From Apoda limacodes (lineage: Eukaryota > Arthropoda > Insecta > Lepidoptera > Limacodidae), in contig OX291551.1 in assembly GCA_946406115.1 (NCBI GenBank), forward strand, positions 29,805,381 through 29,869,380: a stretch of DNA of 64,000 nucleotides, in the 5' to 3' direction. Positions 22,701-37,700 of this stretch are shown one piece after another. Numbering within the stretch: the stretch's first letter is position 1; the number at the start of each line of letters is the position of its first letter. The notes below the pieces were generated by a model, which had not been told where the DNA came from, ran no database searches, and was given only the letters and a program-made list of their open reading frames with translations. Made by a program: the position numbers and the translations under genes.

Positions 22701-25700
22701 CTCTCAGCTCATCGACAAGTCAGTACGCACTCACTCATCGCATCGACCATTAGGCTATAGTTATTAGAAATAATTATATAGGTGTTCAGAGTGTAAGAGT
22801 GTGCCGAAATCACGGCACATCAGTTATATACCGCCAATCGCCAACAATACATGTTATCTACAATTTTATAATCTTACTAACTGACTGATAGCAAAGATGA
22901 TGTGTATGACGAAGATTAAATGTTGCCAGTTACAAATTTTAATTCCTGTTACGAACACGGTGTTTTAGGAATATATGTTATAGCAGCTTTTAATGAGGAA
23001 GTCGATTGAATACATAAGTTGACTGCAGAGTAAATAAATAATAACAATTTGTGGACATTACACACAGTGTCATCTGGTCCTAAACTTAGCAAAGCTTGTA
23101 CTGTGATTTCAACTACATCTTCATCCCCTTAATTTGTCCCTGTTTTTGATGTTTGCACCCCATAAGAAAGCAACATGCCAAATGTTAGCTTCGTACCTAG
23201 GTTAAGTTATTTTTGAAATAATCGTTATTTTTGAATGAATTTGAAATAAACAATCGTCTGCGGTGGATATTTTGCTAAAAATACATTTGATCCAAATATA
23301 TATTGTTGCTTAGTTATATGTATATAGATCGATTAAATACTTATACGTATTGTTAAATACTGATATAGTAATTTGTCATAAAAATTAATATTAGCCCAGT
23401 AGCATAGTAATAGCTACTTCACTAGTTTTTAGTTCTCCAAAATCATCCCGTGTAGCTTAATTTGCGTTATTGTATACATTACTGTTTGATTAGCGGGCGT
23501 ATTAGCGAACCAAAGATCGAAAACCGCAATGGATGATGTTCATAAATTGAAGCTAAATATAGTGGAAATATTCCGGTTCCATATTTTGACGTTGTTATTG
23601 TATAATGTATAACGTAAAGAGTCTTATACCTACTCGTATATATATTTACAAAAAAAAGTTAATAAGTATTTATTTCACATGTCTTGTAATAAGTATGTGT
23701 AGGTACCAGACAATAGATCACATGCTCGCTTTGTTCACGTTCTGATTATGGCGTTATGAGATATTCCAAGGATTATTTGTTATTATAATAAAAAAATCAT
23801 GCAAAGCACAAAGATAAGTGTGGTGTCGCTGGTCCAGTCTCCAGTCCAGTTTACTGTACGACGACGCAACGCGATGTCCGAACTGCAGCGACGATGCGTA
23901 TCGCTTTCGCACACGCGTTTTTACTGTGTGATATCATGATGCCGCCACAGTGTTCAAACTAGACACATACAAGTGTCATTTGTGTTTAATTTAACCGTTA
24001 GGAAACTTTAAAAAGGAAAAAAGTCATTACGTATTATAATCTCGTAGAATTTGTAAGCTAAAGTGGCAGTGGCAGCAACGTAGCTCTAAAAAAGATTGTC
24101 GGTGATATTAGTATATATTTACAAGCGGCGACCACATAGGTACATAAAATGGTTAGCAGAAAAGCTAAGGCGACCACTTTGTAGACCCGACGATTTGGTT
24201 TGGGTACCTTCAGGAAGTATTGTAAGTACCGTTGCTTACTAATGATAAAAGGAAGAGTCATCGTCGCCACTCCCCACTGACACGTCTTATAAATTACATA
24301 TGCCACACCACAATTATATTTTTACATTAATTATTTGTAATATAAAAAAAAACTGTTTTGGTGAACTTATTCGCGAGCAGACAGGGAACACATTTAATGT
24401 ATAACTCATGTGTGTCCATTGCAGCTCTCCGCCGCGAATGCCGCCATTGAATCCCCATGTCCTACCGGAACCAAAAACTTTCGATAGTAAAACATAAAAT
24501 GTTCGCCCTCTCGGCGTTAAGCAACCCTAGCGTCATGCGCCACCCGCCAGTGCCTTCCAGGCCTACGTTCTTTATAGTAACAACAGTAAAACAAACAAAC
24601 TAACTTAATTTTTTTTTTCTTAATGTAGATAAATATGAAATCGGTATTATTTTAGTATATATTATGTAGATAAGTATGTTCTATTTAGGTAATAAAAGAG
24701 TTTTGATATTCTATCATAATATAATATTATAATTATAGCGACCGGACACGCGGGTGGGTGGCCTCGTCCCAACTGGTCGTGTCCCCTGCCCCGCGCCGTG
24801 CCCGCGCCGCCTGCTAGACGAATGCTATTAAAATATTTTTTTTATGGTTCCGTTATAATGTTATATACGGCATATCCTTTTTTAAATTCGACAAAAAAAA
24901 CCGACCAAATGCGGTGTATTACACGCATTACATAAGTTAGGTTTTTGTATGGCGGAAATAGAAGTTGAGAAAACAACGTATCCGCCATATCTAGAGAATT
25001 TATGAATTAAAAAGTTATGTTTGAAGTTAAAACTTGTAGTTGGCGCCTAGTTTTTGTGGCCCTGGAGTCCTCTCCGGGCCTATTGAGGATTAAAGGAAAA
25101 AAATGGTGCACACTGGTAAGTAGACGGTGAGCGGGAGCATTCGTTTGACAATAAGGATTTTCATGGTAGGTAAAATTTTTCTATTTTTGCTTACCTGAAG
25201 CAGCTTTGTTTGCTGTATATATTTCAGAGCTGATCAAAACCCTGTCGGCTCCTTAGTGTGGCACTCCACTACCTGACTGCTGAATCGAGAGGTGTGGGTT
25301 TACCGGACAAGACAAACAATTATTATTTGTCTTTGTCTTGTGACTTGGTGTTTTCTATGTATAATATGTATGTATTTACAATATATATGTGTATATCTAT
25401 TTGTATCCGTTGTCTGGCATCCATAAGCTTTGCTTAGTTAAAAATATTAATTTACTAGCTGGTTGCCAGTGACAGATCTCTGGACTGAATCTAATTTACT
25501 ACAAGATTGCCTAATAAGCAATATTATCTTGGATCGCAAGAAATCAGATTTATGCGAGCTCCAGCTAGCTTTTACAGCAAAGGAGAGTACGAATTTTATG
25601 CGGGCTTATTAATAAGTTTTGTAAGAAAAAAAAAAACGAGTTGCACTCCGGGAGTGCCGGCAGAAGTGAAAACCTTTACACACGATTCGCGCTTAACACT

Positions 25701-28700
25701 CAAATATGTCACAAGACATGTCTTTGACATTGTCAAGAAATATTAATGTTTGTTTATTTACTTTTTTGACGTAGTATATTTGACATCGCAATCTGTCATA
25801 GAATTAAAATTCCATATCCAACCTCCCTGTACTACTCATAATCGCGAATACTAAAAATATACACAAAACACGGTCATTTTCATCGCATAGTGTGACACAA
25901 ATAAATCAAAACCTTTCACATAGGAGACTCGATCTCAGTATGGAAGAGCTATCTACGTATTATAACGTTTTTTATTTGTAAAAAAGTTTACGCGGACAAA
26001 GCCCCTGGCAGGAGCTAATCGTGTAAATAGATAAATATGAGTATTAAATGTACACACATGTTTGTTTTCAATTTTCTTTACGGACGAACGGACGAACAGA
26101 CCATTAAATACACATATACATAAAGAAAAGTAAATCACTTACAAACTTACTCAACCACGAAAGAATCATAGGAAAAAAAAAAGGGGGGGGGGATTTGACG
26201 TTAAGCCATCGAAATATGTAAGCGGTAAGGCACCCCCACGAGAAAAACACATATAATAGAAAAAAAAAATTATAATAGGCGTGGCATTACGGTTTCCGTC
26301 TTACGAATTTCCACGATTAGGACACGTGACCTGACGCGAGTTTATCATTTTTTACCCATACCAAAAAAAGTGCACAACGCCGCTAAAGAAGTTTTCACTT
26401 CAAAAAAAGAGTGCTTTATAAGAACTTTTGAATAAACAACTAATGGAAGCTTTCAATGTGGTATTATAAAGTTATTGAATGATTCTAGAAAAATAATTCA
26501 AACATACATAGACGGTTTTTAACTTACATATGCGTCAATCGATACCATAATCATAAGAAACTCGGCAGTTTATCTTTTATATTTTTTCAACTTCATATTA
26601 AAATACAATATAGCCTTACAATAGGTTATAACATAACATTCACTGTTTTAATTAAAAAAATATTTCAAATGCCCCAATACAAATACAAATCAATTAAGCT
26701 CTAATTTTTCCAAGCATTTTTATCATTTATGTATTACTCAACTTTGTAATAGCTTTTTTCGTTAAACTATCTTAGTCATATATTTTAAACAAGCTTCTGC
26801 CAGCGGCTTCGCTTGCGCTAAATTTAGTTATCGGCGTAGGTTCTTATGGCAACTCGTCAATTATAGAAAAAAAACAAACAATCAAATCTTTCCTCCATAA
26901 TGGCATAATACATTCGTGCCGTTTAGTAGTTGACATACTGAAAGAAGCGCCACCTACCGGGTCTAATTGTATTCAAATCATCCAGGAAACCATCGATATA
27001 CCCATATAAAATTTCAACCCAATCTGTTCAGCCATTTAGAAGTAATGTGAAAAAGATAAGTACGGAAGCATAATTCTTTCTCCCCGTTGTCCTATTACAC
27101 GTTTTCCCGTAGGAATGAAGCATTTTCCCGCGGTAAAAAGTAGCCTATGCTCATCAGAGATAATGTCTGCTTCTAATGGTAAAAGAATTTTTCAAATCGG
27201 TCCAGTAGTTTCGGAGCCTATTCAATACAAAAAGACAAACAATCAAATCTTTCCTCTTTATAATATTAGTATTTATTACTATTTAATTAGCTGACCGTTT
27301 AAATGATAGCCGTTGATTAACATTTTGTTAGTTTATATCGATATATGCGAAGATGACCGCATAAGAGTAGCTAGCAACGTCATGTGCTATACTATACAAA
27401 AATGGAACCCCTTTTCGCTCGACAGGGTCGTGTGTGGCGGCGCGGGTGGCGACGTTGCGGTGTGCGCTCAGGTGGCGCGCGCGTGCTGTGTGCGACTGTC
27501 TCGCGCCGCGCCCCGCCCCCCTGCTCTCCTGCGTCGCCTGCTCGACTCCTCCGCCTCAGCGCTGCTCACCGCCGACCACAACCATTTGCAAGGTAACACC
27601 AGATACTTCATAGCTTATTCGAGTATTTAACCATTGATTCATTTATAAAATAGCAACAATCATGAACTGATTAAAGTCCTAATCATGCAAAGTTACAAAG
27701 GGACCATTCTTCGATTTTGCGCCTTAATGAAAGATTGGTTTTACAGAGCTTCAGCGCAGCATCCTTGAACTGATAGAGACGCTAGCCGCGCAGAGCATCT
27801 CCGCGGGCGAGCTGGCCGCGCTGCTGCGAGTGTTCGGCGGACCGCGGCCGCCGCTCGCCGCGCTTCTACCCACGCTCTATCGTCTCGTGTGCGCTGCAGA
27901 ACAGAATACGCCTGACTGCATACTCACCTTTCCCGTACCAGAAGACACACCGGGTACAAACTGCAAATCTTCAATTCAATATTGCTTAATAGTATCCAAC
28001 GTGTATGCATTGTCCATCTTTCTAGACATTTTTCTTTATCCCTGCCGTATCCTGATTTTCAGACAAGATGGCGAGTGTTTCCGAGGAACTTAGTCACCTG
28101 GTCCTGAACAATCTGTCCTCGCAGAGCCACCAAGCTGAGCAGACGGCGCGGCGCCTGAGGGACGCACACTGCGCTAACGGTCAGACATACTACAAGCAAT
28201 CTTAACTTCTTCTTTAAAATTAAAAAAATAAATTGTTATAGATAGATAGTAATCTTATTTTCAGACATTTTATTCCTTTTTAGACATCATTCTCAGTCAG
28301 CGACATAGACATCATTCTTAGTCAACGACATAGACATCATTCTTAATCAACGACATAGAAATCATTCTTAGTCAACGACATAGGCATCATTCTTAATCAA
28401 CGACATAGACATCATTCTTAGTCAACGACATAGACATCATTCTTGGTCAACGACGTAAACATCATTCTAATTCAACGACGTAAACATCATTCTAAGTCAA
28501 CGATATAGGCATCACTCTTAATCAACGACATAGACATCATTCTTAGTCAACGACTTAGACAATATTCTTAGTCAACGACATAGACATCATTCTTAGTCAA
28601 CGACATGGACATCATTCTTAGTTAACGACATAGACATCATTCTTAGTCAACGACATAGACATCATTCTTAGTCAACGACATAGACATCATTCTTAGTCAA

Positions 28701-31700
28701 CGACACAAGCTTCATTCTTAGTCAACGACATAGACATCATTCTTAGTCAGCGACATAGATATCGTCCATTTTTAAACCATTTTTAAATGTTTTTAGAAAA
28801 TTGACCATGTAGAGGTTAAACAACCAAGGTTGACTCTTTACATTTCCGTTACATTACAAACACCTTAACATCTCAACACTTATTTCAAAGGTAAACCAGT
28901 CTGTGTAAATATCTACAACTATGTAAATATCTGACTGAAATGCTTGTTGCTTTAAAATGAAAATGAGTTAAAAAATCATAGATAGCATATATTTAAGAAT
29001 ATCGCGATAACGTTCCATTATTATTATATAAGTTTTAATGTGAATCAAATATCGAAAACGAAATGTGTAGGTGTGGTGTCAGCGTGGTCAGTGTGCGCGA
29101 TGCGGTGCGGCGTGGAGGGCGCGGGGTGGGCGCCGTGGCTGCAGGGGTTCGCGCTGCTTATGTGGCTGCGACCGGCCGCGCCGACCTCCACACTCCAGCA
29201 GCGTCGCGTGCCCGCAGACAACCACCCGGGTACCAGACCTCGACAATAAACTATACTTAATAACAAAACTTTTTTACTAGGGGTGCACACTTAAATAACC
29301 TGAGGTAATGTTAAGAAGTTTACATGGGGAACAGTGAGTGACTCCTAAAAAATTGTTACACAGCTATTTGTGTTAGTGTGTGAAATTGTATTTGTATTGT
29401 GACAGAGTTTACGGAGAGCTGGCAGGAGTCCGGCTCCGAGCGGGGAGCGCGCAAGGTGGCGCCGCGCCGGGCGGACCCCGCGCACGTCATCTCGCTCGGA
29501 CACGACTCGCTGCTCTTCGAGCTGTGGCTTGAAGTCGCAACCGGTATGTACCTACAACGAAACTCGCCTCCCTACCTAATGACATATTCCATAGTATTCT
29601 TGATGTGATTTTGCGTTGAGATTAATAAAGTTGTTGATCTATTAATAAATAAACTAATTAAGTAGTATTTGTATTGTGGAGGCGCGTTCGTGTGCCGTCT
29701 GTCGCGGCCCGAGGGCAGCGTCGCCAACAAGACGTTGAGCGAGCGGCGCGTGCCGGCCGAGCTGTCCCCGCAGCGCTGGAGCTGTGTCGCGCTCAACGTG
29801 CGTGAGGTCGTGCACAAGCGACGGATACACATACAAGTATGTTATCCGTACTTCTTATTTCTTTTTCACTACACCTATGTTATATTGTAGATTGTAGAAA
29901 GAGCGGAGAAATTGACAAATTTCAGGCAAGGACCTAAGTGGAATCCCGAGTGTAGTAAAAGATTCTGTAACTGATTCGCGAAAGTAGCAAGTTGTTTAAA
30001 GAATCCGGGTGCGAGATGAAATTATTTTTACAAGAGTTATGCACTGTAATTTTCACTCTAATAAAATTATAGTTAGTCTTAACTTACGTCTCATTTCGAT
30101 ATTCACTAGGAAATAACGATACATATATGTTATACAAAAAAATCAGTAACAATACCTAATAGTTTATTGCCCAAAAAGTACGCAATCACATTAACAATAT
30201 TACAAATAACGTTTTTTTTTATCCAACTTGCCAGTCAACATTTTTTTCCAAACTTCTTACTCTTTGTCGAGTAATAATTGCTCGATCTCTGGGAGGCGGA
30301 CGTTCAGCAGTGAACGTCTTTCGGCGGAAACGAACAAATCGCTCGGTACAGTTGACTTTTCAGTTCACTTTCTTGAAGCGTTCTGTAATATGAAAACTAA
30401 CTTATTACTACCCCATCAATGATTCCACACACAGACCCATACACACACACACACATTTGCGAGTAAATAAATAAAAATATAGGGTGAAAAAATAAATAAA
30501 CTCACAAAAACACAATTCATATGGCGCGAATAGAAGTATAAACAAACGCCGCAATTTATAAATTGAACAGTTTTGGCTAAAGTTAAAACTTGTAAGTCCT
30601 CGCTTGGCGCGTAGTTATTTCTTTGAACCGGATGGCTTTTATACATATATCCTTGAGAGAATATGCGCGTCATTACAGCCCGGGTTCTAGGAACGCGCGC
30701 TTTGCTTTGAGGAAAATAAAATTTAGAAGGAAAGTGCGGTGATAATATTTTTCATCCCACTTTCTCGTAAACAGTGTAATGACGTGCAGGAAAAGTTTTT
30801 TTTAATCACCGCCGCGGACTGTTTCTATTTCTACTCCCGCCATTTCGATTGTGTTTTGGTGAGTTTATTTATTTTTATTTATATATCGCAAATGTGATGA
30901 AAAACATCATCACGGGTAACACGGGTAGTACGGAAATTACAAACTCGTGTCATTAAAGCCTTCGGCCGTCGGCCTTGCTCAATAGCCAACTTAGGCTCAA
31001 TAGCCTCTCGTTAGTAATTTTCTCCTTACCACCCTTAATACACAATGTACTTCTAATATACAAGTAGACTAATTAAATTTAAAATAATTTTTAAAATAAA
31101 TTCTCATTTCACTGAATAATGTCTCGTCGTCACACTTTTTATTGTTAAATATATTATTTTTCATAGATAACGTTAACAAATATTAATGGTTTGACAGGTG
31201 ACGATATACGTCAACGGCTGCGAATGTGAAACAGTTTCGCTGCCATTGCAAGGTAACGTATTGTTGTACATACATAACATGATTACACTTAAATAAGTTT
31301 ACATAAAGACGGTCCGTTTTTTCGTGCAGGGCTGTTGGTGCGCAAAGTGACCCCGACGAACGTGCTGATAGGTCACGCCACACGCGCGGGTGCGGGTGAC
31401 GTCGGCGCGTACCACGCGTGCGGTGCGAGCGTGTACCGCGCGCCCGTGCTCACGCAGTACACCGCACTGCACCTGGCTGCGCACCCACCCGACCACTCCT
31501 GCCAGGTTCGCACCATACTTCTGCATAAAACACAATACCCACAGTTAAGAAAGGTAGGGCACAGAGAGTACTCGCTCGGATAAGCCGCCCGAACAATTAA
31601 AGCGGGGCCGGAACTGTAAAAGTATCTCCACCCTACAGAAAACCGCGGCCATAATAACGCTAACATTAAGTAATGTTGTGTTTCTGGCGGTGAGTAAGGT

Positions 31701-34700
31701 TGCCAGAGCTCTTGAGGATTCGCTGCGCGGACAGCGGAGGACCGGCGGTGCTTGTTGCTGTCATTGCTCGGCGTAGACACAGCGACGATCAGGGAGACCT
31801 GGTGAAACGATTGACCGCTAGCCGCCTGCAGGGTTCAGGGGCCCTTCTGCCGCCGTGCCAGCATTATCTGTGCAGTGAATCCTCATATTTAGTCTTAGTA
31901 ACTTTTTTAAAAAGAAATGGCCAGAAAAATAGAAGAAAAAGTTTTTACATCCGCTACTCCATCCACATATAATGTGAATTTTTGCAACATCAGGGTTTAC
32001 ACGCAAACCTTAACGCAGTCCACCACCGTTTCGAGACTGCGCAGCCGACCATTACATACACACCATACATTATCCCGGCTACAAACTCGAGTACAGTTTT
32101 GTGAGTTGTGCCGATGTATGTATATTCGTCGTATATAAAAAATTCAAGGAGGTACAAATCGTTCTGCAAAAAAAAAAATTACTGCCTTGCGGCGGTATGG
32201 CGGCCATTTGGAATCGTCCGAAAAGTATGGCATGGTAACGTTCGTGAATGGCTACTCGACGATGATAAGCTGTGCAAAAAATTAGCTTGGTACAAATGGA
32301 TAAATTGTTTTTTTTTAAATTAATGTGTTCGCGTCGGTATGGCGAGCTGTTAGTCACACCGGAGAAGTATGGCATTACTCGTACGCTACCGCCTACTTTT
32401 TTTATGGACTATCGGAAAATACAAGGATTTTTGTGGAACAAATCGTTCGATACTCGTAATTTATCCGACACGTTCGACTAACGCCCACGCGATTGGGCCG
32501 CCGGTACCAGCGCTATGACCATCATTTTTCTTTTCGTCATTACGTAGTTGGATACCTAAAGAACCGCCATAGGTACAAATGACCCAGTATTTTGTGTCAC
32601 TGTCTCCCGGTATAACACGTGCGGACGGATATTCCGTCTCAGTGGATGCACCTCTTGGCTCCTCGGACCACTGTCTCGTTCGGACTCAAATGTCATGCAC
32701 ACAACCCGATCCTATAAGTCGGCAGACTGGGATGGATTGCGAGAATTTTATGCATCGTACCCGTGGAGGCAGCTCTGTTTTAACTCAAAAGATCCTGACG
32801 TCTGCGCAGTCACGGAGACAATCCTCGCTGGTATGGAATATTAAATTTCTAACCCGCGAGTAAGCAGCCGGCGACAAAAACTACCGTGGTTTAAAAGTTC
32901 TGGCCGAAAAGCTAAAATACTGAAGTAAACTGAGTATGAGGCGTGGGCCACGGCTTGTTATAAGAAGGATCCGAATATTTAAGAATATTAATAAGATTCA
33001 GTAAGGAAGAAACTGCTAGAGCTAAATTCCAATTCATCGGCAAAATAGGTAGGCGACTTGCGAGCTATTCCTTTGGGAGTCGTGCTTTCTGGTCGCTTTC
33101 TAAAACTGCGGAAGGGAACCTTTGCCAGTCGTCGTTACCACCACTGCAAAAGAACGATGGTGACTTGGCCCATAGTGCAAAAGAGGAGGCCGATCTACTG
33201 GGCAGTCTCTTTGCCTCTAACTCGAATATGAACGATGAAGGCGCTGTACCACCTACTATCCCCAGGTGCGGTCAGACCATGCCAGAATTCTCCATTACAC
33301 AGCGGGAGGTCCGGCGGGTGTTGCTTTATCTAGACTTCATAAGTCGAGTGGGCTAGACGGTATACTAGCAGTGGTGCTTAAACTGTGAGTCCTGAGTTAT
33401 GTCCTGTACTCACGAGCCTCTTCGCGCTTTTTTACCACACTAGGCAATTTCCGTCTTCATGGAAGGAAGAGAATTTATCTATAATAAATTTTAGCAACTG
33501 AAAAATGAGCTCTATTTGAGATTGTCGGTTTCAGCGTATCTAAATATTAAACCCAAATATTTCGGAAACGTGACGCCTTAGAACAGTATGTTACAATATT
33601 TTTAATAATAATAATCATTGGTTTCATCGTGCGCGAAAAACTAACAAGATGGCGACCTAAATTAGGCCAATCTCCATAGTGAAATGTTCCTAGTCTTTTA
33701 TTACCTAAGATCAATTGTTAATATATACGCTGTGCATGTCGAGTTTGCCTGTAATGCATTTTAAGCTTGTGAGTCGTTCTGCTGTTATAGTTTATAAGTT
33801 CACAACGTTTAATCTGTTGGAAGACCAAATAAATAAATAGTTAATATAGCCAGATCGAAAAAGTAATTGGTTAACTCGTATGACGTATTTTTTCTTTGTC
33901 ACCGGGTCTGACATACGAGTTTCTTTACCGAAAACATATATGTCATATTACCAATCAAGAGATCTCTTGCGCTCCTCCACAATTACTATTAATTAATACT
34001 AATAACTTAAAATTCTACTATAAATAATAACAGTAAATAATAGTATAACAGTCTACTCATTAAACGGACCGTTAGCGATCAACCATACGCATCTCATTGC
34101 AAATTTCATCACCCCTGAAACCCTCACTATATCTTCCTAACGAACAGCATTAATACCCTGTCGAGGATCAACACTTCTCCGTGTTACTCCTTGCTCGTCG
34201 CTTCTGTCGTTACCTAATCCCAGTATTTCGTTCTAAAAGTACACAAAGCTCACTACACAAGAATCTTGATTCCTCGAAGACACCCTGCAGACATAACTAT
34301 AGTAGCTACTATTGGAGATCTCCCCTTTTATGCCTCTCCACTCATAAATTCTGTCCTAGTATTAAAACAAATCCCACTTAGGTGTTACAGACGAAACGAT
34401 GAAATTAAAGATTTTAACTACAGCTGTGTCGTTGGCAGGTCAGATGCGAGTGTCCCAATTTCCCTTTATTGCTGAACACGAACGTTCTGGACTCCAACAT
34501 CGACTGGGATCAAGTGAGTCAATTTTTTTTTCTAAAAATTACAACTTTAGCGTTTCGGCAAATATCCTTAGCTGTGAATATATTACTTACTTAAATGTTT
34601 TTTTATATCATGTAGTGTAGTACCCATTTTTTGTAGGTGTATGAAATGTCAGGCGGTAGACTGCGCGAGCTGCACGACAACCTGCTGCTGACCTTCTCAG

Positions 34701-37700
34701 CGCACGCGCCCTCTATCATCAACCTGTACCACCAGACTGCGTCCACGAACGGCGGTAACTTCATTACTTATATGGTGAAAACACTCCCGGAACAACTTAC
34801 TAGTATCACGTTTTCTTCGCGTTCTTACGGACGTGCGTTCGAAGCGCCTCGTGTTCCAATAAGTTTTTTTGCTAAGTATATATATTGTTTCGTTTACAGT
34901 AGTAGCTTAATTCGGCGAAGAAAAACATCGTGACGAAACCTGCATACTTCGAAAAGTCATACTGTAACCGCGTAATGAACTATGGCCCTATTCGCTCTCT
35001 CGCGAGGTGAGGGTGGTAGGGTTGCTCGACAGTGGGGACGTATGAATGCTGGTAATAGCCATACGGATATACAAAAGTTATTGACTATTCTATAAAAACT
35101 ACTGAAGTCTAAATCACGTAAGAAAAAACAAACGGTCATTGTCAAGATTTCCACGAGAATAAATTTTTTTTTTAGCGAAAACTCGCTCGCCATACATTAG
35201 TAGGGTAAACTAAGGCTTATGGTCACTACATAGTTCCGGAACCACGTATAACTCAAGAAAAATTTAAATCGCGGGTGCAGGTAATAAAACTATGGACATT
35301 AGAGGAGCTATTTAAATTTAACAGCTTTTCGTAGTTTATTAGAACATTGTCATTTTTTATTGAATTCAGTCGCTAACTCCAGTAATATTATTAATAAAAC
35401 AGAATAAAATACATCACAAAAATCACTGTGACGTCAGACTGGACAGAAGTTTGCCAACGGATTAGATTTTTTGTAAATTATCTGTGGTCGAGCCGAACGT
35501 GATAGCGCGTGCATTGTTGTGACTTCAGACTTGACTCCGACTGGACACAACCTTTGGTTAGGTTAGTATATTTTGTTTAATAAATAGAAAAATGACGTGT
35601 TTTTTTATATAAGTCCTGTTTTGTTTTATATAAGTCCACCTGTATTAAGTAGTAAACAGTCAAATACACAAACAAATACAAACACCTATGACCCGGTACA
35701 AATATTCGTATTCTTCACACAAACACTAAAAAGGCTAAAATCCTTACATGTCAAAAATATTTTGGTTGGCACCTGTCAATTTTTTTTGGGCGTCAATAAT
35801 TATTATTATTGAGTAGTAGACGAAGGTTGGCAACATTAAGTAAACATGACTGATTATTACCTCCCCTGTACTAAATTATTATTTCGCATGTAACAATGCC
35901 GTTTTTTAAGAATTAGTATAGACGGTGGCGTTAATTACCGTTTATTTTTTTACGTGGTTTGGACTTAAGTGTCATTTTGACACTCTTCTCTTGAAATGAA
36001 ATCTATTTTTCGGATATTTTTTCCTACTTAGGGGCCGTCCATTAATCACGTGAGGCTCGAAAGGGGGGGGGGGGAGGGGGTGCGGCAAAAATCACGAAAT
36101 ATCACAAGGGGGAGGAGGGTGTAGTAAGATATCACGTGTATTTATTTTTTCGTCGAACGCGCGATTTCTAAACCGAAAGCGGCGTGTAGTGTGACCTTAA
36201 CTCGCTATTGCTAGGCAACGAACGAAGAATGCCTAAACTAGATGATCTCTTTAAAGACCTATTTGCAGAGTATAAGAAAGGAAAAAAAACCTAGTGTGGC
36301 TCAGAAATAATTTAATGATTTGTGGGCTAATGCAAAACAAAAATATTTTTTATTTATACGTAATAAAAAAGTTATGTAATTAGTTACTTAGGTTTTTAAT
36401 AGTTTTAGCTAGTCGTTGGCGCACAGGAATATAATATTCCATTCCATTAAAAATGATAAAAAATATCATTTGATTGAATCCGATATTGCAGTCGTCTAGT
36501 GGCCTATGTATTCCAAAGCCTTAAGAGCATAATGGCAAGACGTTTGCTACAATTCTTCTGCGTCGGTCTCTTGGAATTACCCCAACGCATGAGGGCTTTA
36601 ACAAATTGCTTTACTACCTGTATTGCCCTAGCCTGCAGAAGGATCGTCAGCAACTTGTGGAAAGGACGTGCGGCGTGGATTGTACTTCTGTACAAGCAAG
36701 AAAGTCAAGGAACATGTAAATTCATGTCACAAGCAACCTAATCTGAGCAATAATAGTCTAGAGAGTCGCTATAGAGTCCAAGTCACTCTCTCTTTCCCTC
36801 GTCCAATACAAGCAGAAATCCCGCAAGGGTCCGTGCTCGTCCCTATCTTGTACCTTCTGTACACAAACGATATCCCTACAACGATAGCTACCCTTTTAGC
36901 CCTCTTCGCGGACGATACCGCTATTTACACCGCTGGTAGGCAAGTGAGTCGAATCACTAAGAGACTCCAATCCGTACTAGGAATAGTTTCGGAAATGGAG
37001 AATCGAAGTGAATCCCGATAAAAGCTCTGCCGTTCTTTTTACCACTGGCCTCCCTCCAAACTCTTCTTCCCTCTCACTTTTCGACCGTGCCATTCCTTGG
37101 CATAACAAGGCCATATATCTTGCCAAAATAATTAGAGACCGAGCCGCTTTTGTCCTCGGTCGTCTATATACCATGATAGGCAAGTACAGTAAGATGTCGC
37201 TTAGGAATAAGCTGACTCTTTACGTCACTTACATCCGCCCCATACTAGCATATGCTATGCGTCGTCTATGCGTTATCTAAACGCAACCTTCATAAACTCC
37301 AGACCCTCCAAAACCGCTTCCTTAGAGCGGCCTCCGAGGCCTACATAGGGACTTCGAGCTCCACACGAATCCCAAATTTATTAAAAACCTGGTAGTCCGC
37401 TTTTTCGAGCGTACACAAAAAAAAGGCACGTACTAATGGCCATAGACGACGATCTGCTGTGCGGATAGCGAGACTAGTCTCAACCACCTCTCTAAATAGG
37501 ATCCCCGCACGGATTCACGAGGTATCAAAGAGTACCGGGGTGCCTCCCCCCGCCCCCACTCACTCGCAATCGCAACCGCGTAACGGGGAACGCCAAGCCA
37601 AGTGGCTTGATGAAACTGACGTTGATCTTCAACAAAGCACAGTGCCAACAATTGACTTGCAAGATTCTTATCCAGTAGTTAGTGTTGAAGAAAGTCTTTC

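Noticed and set aside
22130..27420. Similarity between 'cattcaaaaatggttccc' near 22162 and 'tatacaaaaatggaacccc' near 27390 as copies of one element
   Set aside because: The match covers only about 20 bases with mismatches and does not extend.
28281..28762. CRISPR-like repeat array
   Set aside because: The 25-bp units abut without spacers and lie in a eukaryotic intron; it is a minisatellite.
31373..31780. Minus-strand ORF of 135 codons
   Set aside because: A shadow of the GC-rich LYST exon at 31330-31505 and the LINE 5' region.
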